64,000 bases of DNA from Fennellomyces sp. T-0311 (GCA_025266875.1 JALLLT010000058.1:124001-188000), one strand, 5' to 3'. Shown: positions 22,991 to 36,062, counted from the first letter of the stretch. Notes: a model not told the origin generated them from the letters alone. A program made the numbers and translations.

Positions 22991-25900
22991 TTACGTGTAC
23001 TCTTCTGCCATGATCAGCAACACAAGGCTGGTCCAGCCGGTGAATGGGTGGCTTCGCATGCCTTCTCCACTGTCATCGGAATACTGTTCCCAAACGTATC
23101 CCGTCTTGCGATAGTCCTGCAATTTCAATATGTTAAAGGAAAACTGTTGATACGAGCTAATGGAATGCTTACTTTGTACACAGTTGAAATGATGTTGTCG
23201 CGCAAAGCTTTGTAGATCTTTTGTGCTTGCTTCTGATATGGACCCGGAGTGTACATATAGTTCTATATGGCGTGTTAGTCAAGTGCAGTTTCCGTGGATG
23301 GCATCTCACATACATTATACAGACTTTGCAGGGTCAAGTAGTTGATGTTGATCCATATCGGTCCTCGCCAATATACTTCTCCTGTCTTGTACTTGGGATC
23401 TGATGCCGATAATGAGCGCAAACCATAAGGCGACCACAGCTCTTTTTCGTTCTCAATCATATTCAAGGTCGCCCCCAGTTTCGGTGAATCGACAGGAATC
23501 AATCCAAGAGCTAGTGGCAAAAGCGAGGCGTAACCCTTGTGACAGATATGAACAGGCTTGCCTGTTTAAAAAACATACTCAGATATTATATATTGCTGAA
23601 CCAGCAGTACTCATACCTTCTTCGACAGTCTGATCACAGAATGCCTCCTGTTCATCGTTCCAGTGCAGCGCGTCCAGATTCTCCAACATATCCGATTCAA
23701 TCCGTGTGTATTCCTTGACATCATCAGCGTATTCCGGTCCGAGATGAACCGAGATATCCTTCAGCAACCGTGTCGCAAATGCCATCCAGGACAACAAATC
23801 TGCATGCAATTCTCCAATATTGGGTGGCTCTCCACGTGGATAGTCATCTAAACCCGACGTCAAAGTATGTTCAGGCGTGCGACCTCTCCATCGATACGCT
23901 TCTTTGTTGCTGGCATGACGACCAAACCGTGCCAGGTGACCCTTTTGCGTTGCTCGGAACCATTGCCAATTCAATCTGAGCTTTGGATATACAGATTCGA
24001 GCCACGCACGCGCGATAGTTGGGTTGTCGAGATGCATGGATTGAAGAACGCCGGTATCATCGACGCCTCCCATGGTCGTTTGCGGTGTCCCTGGAATCTG
24101 ATGCCGTTCCTCACGGTGAAGTAACCTATGGACATATCGATTGATAGCAAGATACAGTGTGGGTGGATTGGCATAGTGAGGAAATTGGGTCTGGAATTCG
24201 GCAGGCACTTTGCTACGGGCTTCATCACCTAGAATTTGCTCGCGTCCTACCCAGCCATTGTCATCGATAAGCGAAATCCAGTGCTTGATAATATCCAAAC
24301 TTTTTTTTTTGCAAAGTAAGTATCAGAGATCTGAGATTAGATAATATCAAATAAAACAAACCTGAGGTCGTTGTCCCATCTTCCGATAAGCAACTGATGG
24401 AATCCTTCATCCCTATATTTAGATCAGAATACATACGAGCCGTAAGTCCCACTTTTTACCAATAGAAGCCGCGAGGGAAGAATGGTCGGCTTGGTGTCGC
24501 TGAAAATAGTTGTTGAGGTGGCGTGAATTCAGGCTTCGAAGGTTCATCCGAAAAAGTTTCTTCATCTTGCATAGGTGGATGGGAACGGTCGACGACAGCA
24601 GAGCCGTAAAAGTAGCCTATGCCGCCCAACATATTACTCAGCAAGAATTGGGCGAATTCCACTTGCTTTTCTCCAAATCCCTTTTCCTTCAGATGGAACG
24701 TATTTTCGAACCGTGTATCGAATTCTTTGCGTCGTCGATTCAAGTTTAATCCCAAAGATTCACCTAGCGAGTTTGGTTAATATGAACGCAATGAATCCAT
24801 ACCAGAAACTTACTGGTGATCTTTTCAGGTGAGCTTGCTGAGCGGAAGAGAATATCAAACTAAAACTGCGCTTTAGAGGAAGTATTAAGGACGGATCTAC
24901 TGAAGACAATACCTGGAATTCGCCTCTGAATACTTTTTGGAAAGCATAGAGGTTTGCCACTTCATCTTCTTCTTCTGTTAATTTGTTCTCAAGGGTAAAG
25001 TAGGCGTAGGGTCTTTGCAATGCAGCTTCTTGGTTGCTTTCTTGCATAAGCCGCTCCTTCGCAGCGAGAAGTATTTTAGGCATAATGATATCTAATTGAG
25101 ATGGTTTAGATGGTCTTTTCTCAAACGTACGAATACCAGAGTTCTGACCTTTAGCTTTCCAAACATGGCCTTCATCAGTTTGAACACCCCACCATTGAGT
25201 GCGTGTGAGATCTTGGCTTATTCCTTCTCCGGGACTTTGGTTCAACGGGCCTAGGCATTTGAGTGAGCGGATAGAACGGAAAGAACAAGCAGGCATACCA
25301 TCAACGATACGGATTTCAAAATCACCAAGGTCCGGTGTGTCACCCTCGATCCGGACAGGTGATTCCAATCCCTGGTTCAGTGATAAATATTAAGCACCAA
25401 CGAAATGAAAATGCGATAGATATACCTTTTTGGACGTTTTGCTAACGATATCCATACTCCCTTCGCCTTCTAAGCCAATATAGAATATAATGCTGCTGAT
25501 GGATGGGGCTAAATAATATCAGTCTCCATTTTCCCCAATGATACATCCATAGAATCGTACCTTGGTCTTTCATCGGTACACCATGAATCCGAACACCCCA
25601 ATCACCACCTGCCGCGTTAAAAAATTCGTGTTACCATCGCTGCTACAGCAGAATTTGCCTTCTTACCATGTTCACCACCAGGCACTTTAAGAAACTCTGT
25701 TGTGATGGCAACGTTGCTTGGGCCATCATTGATTGTTTGCAGTCCATATGTTCTGCCATCGTGCTTGTGATATCCATATCCATTTATACCGTCACCTTGA
25801 TCGCACGCATGCCGTGTTCCTATAGTAGAACGCGTTATTTTCTCTGTAGGTTCTGGAATAATAAACACCATACGTTGGAAACCTTGGAAATGGCTTGCGT

Positions 25901-26120
25901 CAAACCACATTAATCCCGTCATTACGGATTCGGGAAGACGGGGTCGCGTACCAAAGTACAGATTAGGACGGTAGGTACCCCAAAGGAGTGATGCGTTTGC
26001 TGCCTGATCAACAACCGTAATAAACTCGACATCATCTGTACCAACTGCAGCGTGCGATCCCGGTATGAAAAGCAAGGTCGAAATGACCAAACCGACTACG
26101 GACGACAACCGTACTGACAT
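22991..26120 (-). CDS. CWH41/GCS1: Mannosyl-oligosaccharide glucosidase I (GH63)
   Basis: Multi-exon gene removing the distal alpha-1,2-glucose from Glc3Man9GlcNAc2 on nascent N-glycoproteins in the ER. The start at 26120 gives MSVRLSSVVGLVISTLLFIPGSHA, a signal peptide or anchor; an upstream in-frame Met at 26213 would bury it. N-terminal domain motifs: ASLLWGTYRPNLYFGTRPR and GLMWFD. Catalytic (alpha/alpha)6 domain motifs: GVDDTGVLQSMHL, TSGLDDYPRGEPP, ELHADLLSW, GEVYWRGPIWININYLTLQSLYN, and the terminal DDSGEGMRSHPFTGWTSLVLLIMAEEYT. The acidic residues of SGLDDYPR and DSGEG correspond to the GH63 active-site region. The last two exons (encoding NYMYTPGPYQ and DYRKTGYVWEQY) were found by splice reading; the stop is at 22991. 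Confidence 0.9.
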
Positions 26121-26295
26121 TCCGTAAAGAGAGTTATGGTCAAAAGCAAGGTTCGTTGAGTAACACACTATTTTAATGCACCGCACGAAAGTGACAGCAT
26201 AACCTGCATCCACTACTCTTTAAGCATTATACAGTTTTAAGTAGCCTCTATTTTATTCACATCGATTTGTTGAAAGGTATTCAAGAACTGGTCGC

Positions 26296-26834
26296 TTAGG
26301 CCGACTTTTCTGCCAACAGTTTTTCGTATTCCCGTTGTCGCTCGTTCAACACAAACTTGATGCGTGCCATTGATTTTTGACACTATGTAGCCTATTAGTT
26401 ACCATGGAAATAACTGCCATAGCAGAAAAAACCAACCTTCTTCAAACGACCGGCGTTTGTCCAGATCTGCTCATTGATTCCCAACCGCTTTGCTTCTTCG
26501 CGTTGTGTTGCCAATACATTTCGTTCCTTAAGAAGCACGTACCAGAGCTTGTGCAAATCGTCAAATGACTTTAAACGCAATTCACTTGCTTTCCATGCGC
26601 GTCCTTATTTTTGGGTAAAAAGAAGTGTCAATCGAAAATGCTGTGTGAGAGAGAGAAAGAGAGAGTCTTCCAACCTGTCCAAATTTGTTTAGGAAGAGCT
26701 TCGCCATTTTCAAAAAATTGGTTAAGTCCCTGTGGTTTGCTGTTTGCGGTGGCTTCGTTGAGGAGAGGACGTGCTGTGCTGAACGACCGGATCGACGTGA
26801 ATGTGCTACGGGACAATCGTTGCAGTACTGACAT
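26296..26834 (-). CDS. MRPL4: Mitochondrial large-subunit ribosomal protein uL29m
   Basis: Exons complement(26296..26382, 26437..26603, 26675..26834); 137 residues. It begins with a Ser/Arg-rich mitochondrial presequence ([23 protein letters not shown]). The conserved uL29m core follows: [47 protein letters not shown], then [12 protein letters not shown] and a basic helix [15 protein letters not shown]. This matches the MRPL4/MRPL47 family of the mitoribosome. It is transcribed away from the GH63 gene's start, on the same strand, with a 175-nt gap. Confidence 0.9.
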
Positions 26835-29783
26835 TATTTTAAATGAGGCAAGCTGTGTGTGTCAAGGTGGCTTTGGCGGTGTTTTTGATACGATCCCTGA
26901 CCCTTCCACAATTTGAGTTTCAGCATTATGCTCAGGAACTCGCGCAGGCGGACCACGGCTGTAGCCTTATTATAAAACTACTCTCTTCAGTCTTGTTTTC
27001 ACTAGAGGTGTTAGCATAATCTGCATACCGCAGCGTTATATTAAGGCTAATAAACGTCAACAACGAAAGCACAGCTTCGACTGGCCCATAATTCTGCCTA
27101 GAAAGATAGTCAGTATCAAAATTACCCGTGCATTAACAGATATGTATAAAAATACGTACGTAGGTTTTTTGAGGTACACAGATCCCATTGAAGTACGTAG
27201 TCAACTTGTCCGAGAATTTCGAACCAAAAGCAATCTCAAAAAGGAACTACGCCGAACAAACACAACTGGCCTAAGAAAAGCGATACATCTAAGTATTGAA
27301 TCATACGTTAGCGGGCATCTTCTACTTTAAAGCTACTTATTGAAAACGATCCGATTAAGTACCCTTCGTACATTAGGACATGGGACTTGTATGAGACGGT
27401 TACGCTGAATGATGGCATTAAAAGGGATGATATGCTATCAATGACAATACTATACCCGTTGCTCAAGTTTCCCTTAGGTATTATACTATGCTTTTTTCAA
27501 CGTTAAGCTTTGGTGGAAAGTGGATAGCAATGCCTAAACTATACAGTTCGAAAGTTTTAATTTATTTCTGAAAGGTAGTAGACGTCTCCTAGGAACGTTA
27601 GGTCTCCGTCATGTTGTACGTGTGTGTTGATTACAAGAAGATCGGAAGTTCCATGCTTGAAAAATCCGCAATGGTAAAGAAAAGCAGGCATATCATAAGA
27701 GAGGGTAAGCAACGAAGGGGATGACTATTTTCATAGTGAAATTTATGATCCTGCGGAATGACACATATTCATACCTTGTGCCGAAAGTGTATGTATTGCT
27801 CTTTTCTTATTCAGAGGGGGTCTAGTAGCACGGATCGGAAGTACGTACGTCATAAGTATGAAGGCCACATTCGTAGCGTTTGGACCACCAGGAAATTCGG
27901 TTCCTGACGCTGGGAGAAAAACTCACGCCTTGCTTAATTCCTTTTTTGCTTTTTCCAAACTTTGCATAGTTATTCAGTGATGGTTTATTTGGGTTCATAC
28001 TGAAATATTATAATCAGCAATCATATTGTGATCACGCTAACTGCAAAGTGGCATACCTTTGCTAAGGTGGTAAGTTTGGACTGGGCGGAATTTGGTAACC
28101 ATCAGTCACCCGAAAACGGGATATGTACGTGAGTATCGTTTAGGGCAGTCGAGAACGATTATTTCTATACGCGTGCCTAAAATGCGATGGTTAGATTATG
28201 AAATAATAACAAATGCTTTACTATCTTGTTAATCATGACAATTCGCGACTCACAGCGACTCTCTATCACTAGATAACGCTCGGCAGAGGATGTCCTTCAT
28301 TATCTTGGTATATGCAGTCGTCGGTCTATCAACTATCTCTTTTTCGGATGTACAAAGTACGTAAATTACTTTACGGCCTTGCAGCCCTTTTTCTAAACGT
28401 CAATGGTATTTTAACGCTCCCGCTCTCGCAAAAACTGCTGTACTTTCAACTGAAAGCTGGAAATCCCCTATTGAAAAAGTGGAGGTCGGCTGCAATTTTC
28501 GACCAAACTGGAATTTACCTGTGAGTGTCCTGAGACGATGCCATATAGTCAGCGACACTACATATATTGAATGTAATAATGACCACTGCGGGCTGAGATT
28601 GCTTCAGCTTCAGATAGTCTACACGGTTCAGCTTACGAATGGACAGTGTGGATATTCGAACCAAGTAGTCCTGTAGTTTCAAAATACACTCCCCTAGCGG
28701 GCCACCCTACATGCGCCTGTCGTTGAATCTTACGCTTTCTGCTTGACGGCGTACTTCCTTCCACAATGATTACTATATACATGCCATTTACTTTTACCTT
28801 ACATATAATACATCTTGCTTATATTTATATTTGCGTAGTATGCTTAAATAAAACTGTCGTTACAATTCAACGCAGGTAGTAGATTACACACACAGAGATA
28901 TTGTCGTGAACGAATACCGTCTATCTTTATCATTTGATAATTTGAACGCTACGGCGCGTAAGATGTGTTAGATGGGAGATAGAACTGTTATGCTGATCTA
29001 CAGAAAAGAAAGCGGCCTAGCGTATACACACGTACTCTAGATGGGGGAAGCATTTGACAACATACTCAGGTACGTATGTACGTAGTACGAAAAGAGATTG
29101 TATTGAAGGGAGGCGAGCCTACTGGTTTATATTGCACGTGGTTGTCACAGACGACTTTGTCCATTCGATTCGCACATGGGCTCGAGTTAAGTAGACTTTA
29201 TCGCTGGGCCACACCCTAGTGCTTATTACCGCAATACGTGGGTGTCTTATCTACAGCTCAACACCTACGAAGGCTTTGAAGTAATAGAGAAGCGCTTGAG
29301 AATTATCGGTTTTTGACAAGTGGACAAGCTCAAGTGTTGGAGTGCATGGTCAGGTTTGCAAGCGGGTTGATTGGTGACACAGAAAACAATGGGAGTAATA
29401 CAAAACTCAGTTTACATGAGATTGCTCTGCAGCGTGGATCGTCGGCGCACGTAATATTTTTCCCGCACCAAGGAGACTGCCCCTGCAAGCGATGGATCGG
29501 TCCTTCCGCCCTTCCGAAACGCATTCCGTCCATTCCTTTCTTAGCACGGCACCTTGCACACGTCAAACAGATGGGTTTCGGGCTTTTTCATTGGCAAACA
29601 AGCTTGGAATACAAAGAAAAAAAGGCGCGAAAAGATATACATAAGCAAACGTAGATCGCAAACAGTTTAGCGAGTTTGGCGGGGGGAGTACATAATATAA
29701 AAGAGGTGTAAAGAGGGGATATAAGTCGATTTAAAGAACTTGGGGATATGCGAGGAAAGGGAGACTAAGCATAGAGTACATAT
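26835..29783. other. Long intergenic region
   Basis: About 2.9 kb with only short unsupported frames. TACGTA-type palindromes recur at about 27153-27162, 27841-27850 and 29070-29085. Confidence 0.5.
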
Positions 29784-30854
29784 CTAGGACGACGAGGATG
29801 CGCTGATGGTGTCAAGACTGCCCTCCCAGAACATTTGCATCTGCTGGATTTCTCTGGAGCTCTTGGCATCTAGATCGTCTAGACCCCACATGATTTCCTT
29901 GACTCGTTCCTGCACCTCGCCCTTCTCGAGCACCACCGCGTCATCGTCGTCCTTCTCTTCCAGGAACTTGTTTATCCGCCGGATGTCTTTGCGTACCTCG
30001 TGCACCGTCTTGGCGATGGACCGCAGCCGCGAGTTGAGCTCCTGCACCTGACGCTTGTTGACGTACATGATTTCCTTCAGCTCCTCGAGCGACTCGGTCA
30101 TGGACGACGTTTCAATGTTGAGCTTGTGGATGGCTGGCAGCGGGTTTTCGTAGGAGTACGCCTGGTCGTAGAGCGTGGATTTCATGGCCGCGAACATGGA
30201 TTCGAGTTCCTTGATTTGGTCGAGCTGCATCCACGCCATGTCCTTTCTTATCGAGCTGTCGAGATTGCGCAGTGACGACGTCTGCCGTTCACGGTCGCGT
30301 GATTTGGTCTCGACAAGGTTCGCTACTGACGTTATGACCAGTTCGAGAGGAGGCGCAAACTTGTTCTTTAGCGGTTCGTCGGCAAGCAGCGTATTGAAGA
30401 GCCGCTTGTGGAGCGTTTTGGTTTCCCAGACAGCCGAGTTGAGCTCCTCCAGCTGCCGTTTTAAAACTTCAAAGGGGTCGTCATCCTCAGCGTCCAGCGA
30501 CGACCATGTCGACGAGAACGAGCTACGGCGAGACCGCCCGTACGCGCTTGTCGACGTCGACATGGCCGTCGACCACTGATGCATGGGTGACAGTACTGGG
30601 CTCGTGGGGTCCTGTATTTCCTTGGTGAATTCGCACAACGAACTCGACAGACTCCTGTTCATCGCCATGGCTGCCAATTTGCTGTTATTGCCCTGAGGCG
30701 GTGGAGTCGAGACGGGGCCCCCTCCGCCTGCTGAATGCAGCTCAGCCGCAAGCGAAGACCCCAATGGAGTCTCCATGAAATAGCCCTTCCCCAGCAACTC
30801 CTCCTCGAGAGACTGGCTCGCTGCAAAGGCATCGTCTTCAAACAGTTCGGCCAT
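29784..30854 (-). CDS. Coiled-coil protein of unknown function
   Basis: An intronless frame of 356 residues; start placed at 30854 (MAELFEDDAF), with an upstream Met at 30896 less likely because the intervening residues look like leader. The first 140 residues are low-complexity, rich in Ser, Gly and Pro, with a SRRSSFSSTWSSLD patch that could be phosphorylated. Residues about 140-350 are predicted by eye as long amphipathic helices with heptad spacing (DPFEVLKRQLEELNSAVWETK, SLEELKEIMYVNKRQVQELN, RKDIRRINKFLEEK), ending in a Ser tail. No membrane segment or enzyme motif. Codon use and length support a real gene; I do not recognise the family. Confidence 0.7.
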   Translation of the reverse strand: MAELFEDDAFAASQSLEEELLGKGYFMETPLGSSLAAELHSAGGGGPVSTPPPQGNNSKLAAMAMNRSLSSSLCEFTKEIQDPTSPVLSPMHQWSTAMSTSTSAYGRSRRSSFSSTWSSLDAEDDDPFEVLKRQLEELNSAVWETKTLHKRLFNTLLADEPLKNKFAPPLELVITSVANLVETKSRDRERQTSSLRNLDSSIRKDMAWMQLDQIKELESMFAAMKSTLYDQAYSYENPLPAIHKLNIETSSMTESLEELKEIMYVNKRQVQELNSRLRSIAKTVHEVRKDIRRINKFLEEKDDDDAVVLEKGEVQERVKEIMWGLDDLDAKSSREIQQMQMFWEGSLDTISASSSS

Positions 30855-31037
30855 GGTGGTAGATGGGAATTGTGAGAGTGTGAAAAAGAAGAGCAAAAAA
30901 AAAGCGCTGGGCGGATAAAGAAAACGGACGCAACGTAAAAAACACTCGATATATTATTGGATGGCACGAGCCAGTGCGTTTGACCAGGTAATACATAATA
31001 ACAACTTTTTGTGGTGGAAAATATACAAAACGACTCT

Positions 31038-31481
31038 TTAATGCACAACTTCGATACCAACGCTCTTGGCAACCCCAATCACGCTGCCACAGATGCTCTG
31101 CAGCGGCAGGTGCTTCAGGTTGGCATCCGTCTGCTTGATTTTCGCAATCTCGTAAATGTGCTTGAGGGACAGCTTCGCAACCACCTCCGAGCCGGGCTTC
31201 TGCGCGCCCTTGCCGATGCCTGCCGCCCGTTTCAGAAGGAACGTGGTGGGTGGCGTCTTGGTAACAAACGTAAATGTACGGTCTGGTTTGATGGTGATGA
31301 CGGTGGGTACGGGTGTTTCGGGTACAATGTGTTTGGTCTTGTCGTTGAATTGTTTGCAAAAGTCCATGGACTTGACACCACGTGCACCCAATGCAGGGCC
31401 GACGGGAGGTGAAGGCGATGCTTTGCCGGCAGCCACCAGAATCCGAACAAGCGCTTCAGCTCCCTGTTGCTTTTTTGACAT
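31038..31481 (-). CDS. MRPL19: Mitochondrial large-subunit ribosomal protein uL11m
   Basis: Single exon, 147 residues. The L11 N-domain KASPSPPVGPALGARGVKSMDFCKQFNDKTK with the conserved PPVGPALG proline pair is followed by the rRNA-binding C-domain (GSEVVAKLSLKHIYEIAKIKQTD, SVIGVAKSVGIEV). Length and lack of a cytosolic-type extension fit the mitochondrial protein rather than cytosolic uL11. It lies head-to-head with the otubain gene, 288 nt apart, so the two probably share a promoter region. Confidence 0.92.
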   Translation of the reverse strand: MSKKQQGAEALVRILVAAGKASPSPPVGPALGARGVKSMDFCKQFNDKTKHIVPETPVPTVITIKPDRTFTFVTKTPPTTFLLKRAAGIGKGAQKPGSEVVAKLSLKHIYEIAKIKQTDANLKHLPLQSICGSVIGVAKSVGIEVVH

Positions 31482-31769
31482 TTGGAGAATAAAAGAAGTT
31501 ATTATTTTTTTGGCTGTTGCTTGAACTCAGTGACTTGCGCTGAGTTTGCCTTGCTCAAAGAAGACTATGCCGCGACCCCTTTCATCATTCAAGGTACAGC
31601 TTTTTCTCTGCCATGGTTACGGCGTTGTTGCCCTGGGCAGCTGGTGCTGGGAGGTTATCCTGGACAGAAAGGCAGATTACAATGCACCACGTGAACTTTA
31701 AGTTGCAACCACCTAAATTCCGCCTGTTTCCTTCCCGCGTTCGCATTTTTCTCGCCATACGCATAAAAA

Positions 31770-32832
31770 ATGTCAGCCCAAGCAGATAAAGAACCCGAAC
31801 TTACCGATGAGCAGATCCTTGAGCTAGAGCAGCGCATTAAGGACGAGGAGGCCCATAAAGTAAAATCCTAAACTGAACATGAATGACACGAATTGACGAT
31901 GCATAAAAGACACCCTTGGTTTGCCAAGATGAGCCCATCAGCACGCTCGAAGAAGAATTCAAGGGTAACGAGCCGTTCCTTCGCAAAGTCAAAGTAGACC
32001 GTCCTCTTTCATCGGTTTCATGAACAGTTTCGATTTACATGGGCTTTTTAGAATCTTGGTCTTACGTCAGACAGGATACGCAAGTGTCGTGGTGACGGTA
32101 AGTATTTTCGTGAAGGCGTGTAGTGAGCAGAACACTGACACATTGCCCTTTAGGCAACTGCTTTTTCCGAGGTAACGTGCCAGCACCAATATTGTAACGG
32201 GCAAATTACATTAACAACCCTCCACAGCGTTTGCATTTGCCTGGTTTGAGAGCTTGATGAAAGCCGACGAAGCAACGTATCAAGCAGCCTTGGCGAAACT
32301 CAAATCAACACCTGACTTGTTGGATCTGGGAGGATTCCAAAAGCTGGCATTTGAGGACTTTTACGAAATAACCTTGGAGCAGATGGTACTGCTTCCCCAG
32401 CGTGATCCGGATATGTTATTGGCAGCCTTCCAGTCTGAGGAGATCAGCAATGCCATTGTGGTCCATCTTCGCTTTGTCACCTCGGCTTATTTGCGTGTGC
32501 ATGCTGCTGAATACGAACCGTTCCTTGTCGTCGAAATGATTTCAATCGATGAGTTCTGCGCCATGCATGTCGAGGCGTTCGGCCGCGAATCCGATCATCT
32601 CCAGATTATCGCCCTCAGCAAAGCCCTGGATGTCCCTGTACAGATCGTTTATTTGGATGGCAGTGCGGATGAGGAGGCCGCCGTGCATGATTTTCGGCCG
32701 GATGATACGGATACCACGCGTAAGCCGTTGAGATTGATTTACAGACCAGGTAAGCGTACGACAGGAACGAAAGAGCGGACGCAACTAAGCAGTGGCTGTG
32801 TAGGTCACTATGATATCCTTTACGAGAAATAA
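31770..32832 (+). CDS. OTUB1: Otubain-type deubiquitinase (OTU cysteine protease)
   Basis: Exons 31770..31859, 31910..31993, 32052..32097, 32154..32171, 32228..32749, 32804..32832; 262 residues, the usual otubain length. Removes ubiquitin, typically cleaving Lys48 linkages. Seen: N-terminal acidic helix ELTDEQILELEQRIKDEEA, catalytic DGNCFFRAFAFAWFE (Asp and Cys of the triad), the central helical ubiquitin-binding region, and the C-terminal catalytic His in PGHYDILYEK. The catalytic Cys is encoded in an 18-nt micro-exon (32154-32171) that keeps frame perfectly. Divergent from uL11m. Confidence 0.9.
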
Positions 32833-32872
32833 AAATGGGACGCGAAGGAATACGAGTCGTTTTGTATGGCTA

Positions 32873-35805
32873 TTAGAAAGTACTTCTGAACTTTTTTATT
32901 TCCACCATGACGGTCTGAATGCCCACTGGTTGGACTCCACCAATGTTGCGCTGCTCTAGAATATCTAAGAATTTGGTATAGTACACGATGAGCTGTCCCA
33001 GCACGGCATGCAGCACCGTCGTGCCATTCTTAAAGTTGGAAAAGTATTGGATCACGGATGCGTTGATTGACGTCAGGTTTTGTCGCCATGTCTGCGCAAA
33101 CTCATGTGATATCCGTTGCAAGTCGCCTATATAAGCATTAGACAGCTTTTCACTCCAACCTTCCACGCAATATTACCTTTTTCTGGTTGGACCATGTTTT
33201 TGGATTGATCCGCTCGTTTCACACAATCAATCATGCTGCCAAAGTAGGGTTTGAGTTGCTCATCCACAAATGCACCAGTATGGATGGACAGCAATTGCCG
33301 CACGTGCTCCAGTTCACTTTCCAATGCCCGATTATGTGCTTCCTGTTGTCATGACAAGTTAGACCCGGTATAGTTGTTATTTGATAAATGCACGAACCTG
33401 AAACACCGATACAATCACATCGTAATTATTGATCAAGAAAGCTATTCGCCTTGTTGCCTCAGTAAATTCATTGGACATTCTTGCCAATAATCCTTCGAAT
33501 TCGTTTCTCATCTTTTGTACGCTAATTATCATGTCAGCGTGTAAAAAGAGGATAGAATACTGCCACGCTACCTGTTAGTGAGTATAGCATCATCATAACC
33601 TTCATTCAGGACAAGTAAAGATGCTGCAAACTCTGCATAACGACGGGTGATCTGAAATTCGGCTCAGCCCACGTGCTAAAAAAAAAAGCCAAGTATACAA
33701 ACTTACATAATGAGGGTGGATATCCTTGACAGCGCTAATGACCGATTTACTAGCTGCCATCCGTTTCAGGCTTTCTATGTGGAGTGTCATGACGTGCTGG
33801 AATCGTGGCCATAGCGCCATGTTGGTAGAATTGGTATAACCCTCCAAAGCTGGTACGCGTCGCCGTTGTAACTCGAGTGCAAGTTGGGTATTGATACGAA
33901 TACACAGCAGAATACCCACGGCATCATAAGAATTCTCAATATATGTTTTTGTGAATGTCTATACGATATATGAGTGTTGTCACTCTTTGGTAATGACAGT
34001 AAGCTTCCTACCAGTCCAACTTTTTCGGTGGGATCAAATATTTGTTGAAACACGGATTTGGATGTATCGGCAGACTTTTTGGTATCTCTCGACGAAAAGA
34101 ATTCGTATATGAAAAGGTATTCTGAGCTAGCATTATCGATCAGCGTCAGATTGAAGCTCCTGAAGAGTTGTTCGAACTGGAATTTCTGTCGAGGCGATTA
34201 GTATCCACTTTAGCTACATTGCATAGAAACCTTACCTGGTCTTTATCTTCTGCAACATGGACAAGAATCACACCTTGCTCTTGCATTTTTAACGCATCAA
34301 TGCGATCACCCAGAGCAAACACATTCGTTTTGTCCTTCAATGCAACTTTGCTGCCTCCAAAGAGACCTTTTCGACCATGTTCTTCCACACCAATAAGATC
34401 GGATTTATCGGCGGTAATAGTCTAGATTTGAATCAGCATCTATTTCCTTGATACAGATATATCATACCTGCAGCTTCGATAACCCTTTGCTGTATCTCTC
34501 GAAATGATTATGGAAGTACCACTTAAGTGCGTTCACATATGTCTGTCGTATTTCCGTGGCAGCATCGTGATGACGCTCAATCACAAATTGGTGAAGCTCC
34601 TTGTACTTGAGAAAGACAGACTGCTGCATGATTTGAACATTGGTGTTTGGAACCAGCAAGGCGTTAATTCTCTCGATAAAAAAATCGCGGATCGTCGCTG
34701 CAGCTTTGAGCCGCAATTTTTCCAATTCGGGCCCAACGTTGCGCAACGCTTTGATGGGTTTGTTTTGGTTGGCTTTCACAAAGCGCATTTGTTGATTGAT
34801 CCCCAATAAGTACTGTAACCATACTTCATCCACATCGCCTTCTGTAATCTTTCTTTTAAACCGTGAATTAGTCTTTCGTGCCGCTGGCGGTTGCCTCTAT
34901 GAGCATACTTGATACTGTAAGGAGGGATGACCATGCCTTGCAATGCCTTGCCTAGTTTGGTCTCCACTGCCTTTCGGTTGCGCAACTTGACACTCATGCG
35001 TGAAGATCGTTCCTGCAGACTCTTGATCTCCCCGCTAATGTTTCCCAAATCACTCTGAAACACGCTCAGTAACTCCTCCATCCTCCCAAGCACTTCGTCG
35101 CAGCTCTATTTACATCATTTAGTGGTGGCTTCTTGTATCTCTGAACACAAAATACCTGGATTTCCGAATGCAAATCAACAAACGAACGTATCTGCTGAAC
35201 GTCTAAGCAAGCCACGTTTAACATCCTTATCCGCCGAAAAAGTAGGCACATACACAGACTTACAATCATTCTCAAGATCCTTTTGAACTGATTCTCGTTC
35301 CTCCTCGATCTGTTTGGCATATTCGCGGAGATCCATACCATTCTCCAAAGCTTCTCGAACAAATTCGTCTTCTTGAAACGCGGATATCCGATCTAACCTT
35401 CTTCATTGAGTCTCATGCTGCCTTTTGAAATTCGGCATATTTACCGTCCACCTCATCGAATGTAATCTGATAAAAATCATCGTCTAAAAAGTCATTTTCG
35501 AGTGTCGGCGACGCATCCTATAAAGAGACTCTAGGGTAAGCCATAAAGAAACTACTGGGGGTATAAAGATCGGTTACATTGTCTTCAGGCCCTTGTTCCA
35601 GTAGCCAATCGAGTTCTTTCATTGCTGCTGATCCTTCTGCCACTTGAGCAAGTGGTTTGTCATCGTCGTCATCGTCTTCATCTCGTACCGGTTTATTGTT
35701 CGTGTCGCTTAAATCTTCGTCGGAGGATGGCACAGACGGTAAGGCTTTATCCATGCTGTTGCGTAATCGTTCATTGCTCCGATCGGGGCTGTCGGCAGCG
35801 TCCAT
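32873..35805 (-). CDS. VPS52: GARP/EARP tethering subunit VPS52
   Basis: A gene with about ten short introns; exons identified at the 5' end are complement(35445..35517, 35578..35805) and one starting at 35371. VPS52 is a core subunit of the GARP complex that tethers endosome-derived vesicles at the trans-Golgi. Seen: an acidic disordered N-terminus (DEDDDDDDKP), the family hallmark DEFVREALENGMDLREYAKQIE, QQIRSFVDLHSEIQ, a coiled coil RMEELLSVFQSDLGNISGEIKSLQERS, GMVIPPY, and LGINQQMRFVKANQNKPIKA with RDFFIERINALLVPNTNVQIMQQ. Helical-rod repeats follow to the stop at 32873. The junction near 34855-34900 is not resolved. Divergent from the beta-helix gene with 395 nt between starts. Confidence 0.85.
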
Positions 35806-36062
35806 AGGTTTTTTTTTTTGGTTGGCTTTTATATACGAAAGTTAGGGGCGTGTATTTTTTCTGGTCGCAGGATGGAAACCCTGTCTGACTTTTTTTATGA
35901 ACTTTAATTTAACAACGTGCCCTGGCCGACCTCTTGGCATGACAACATGCATGAAAATACCAGAGTCCATAATAGCGTTGTCTATCCCACTGGAAGCTTT
36001 ATTTGTTGCCAATGACTCGATCAAATACTGCTGGTTGATTACCATTGCGACAATAGCATTTA

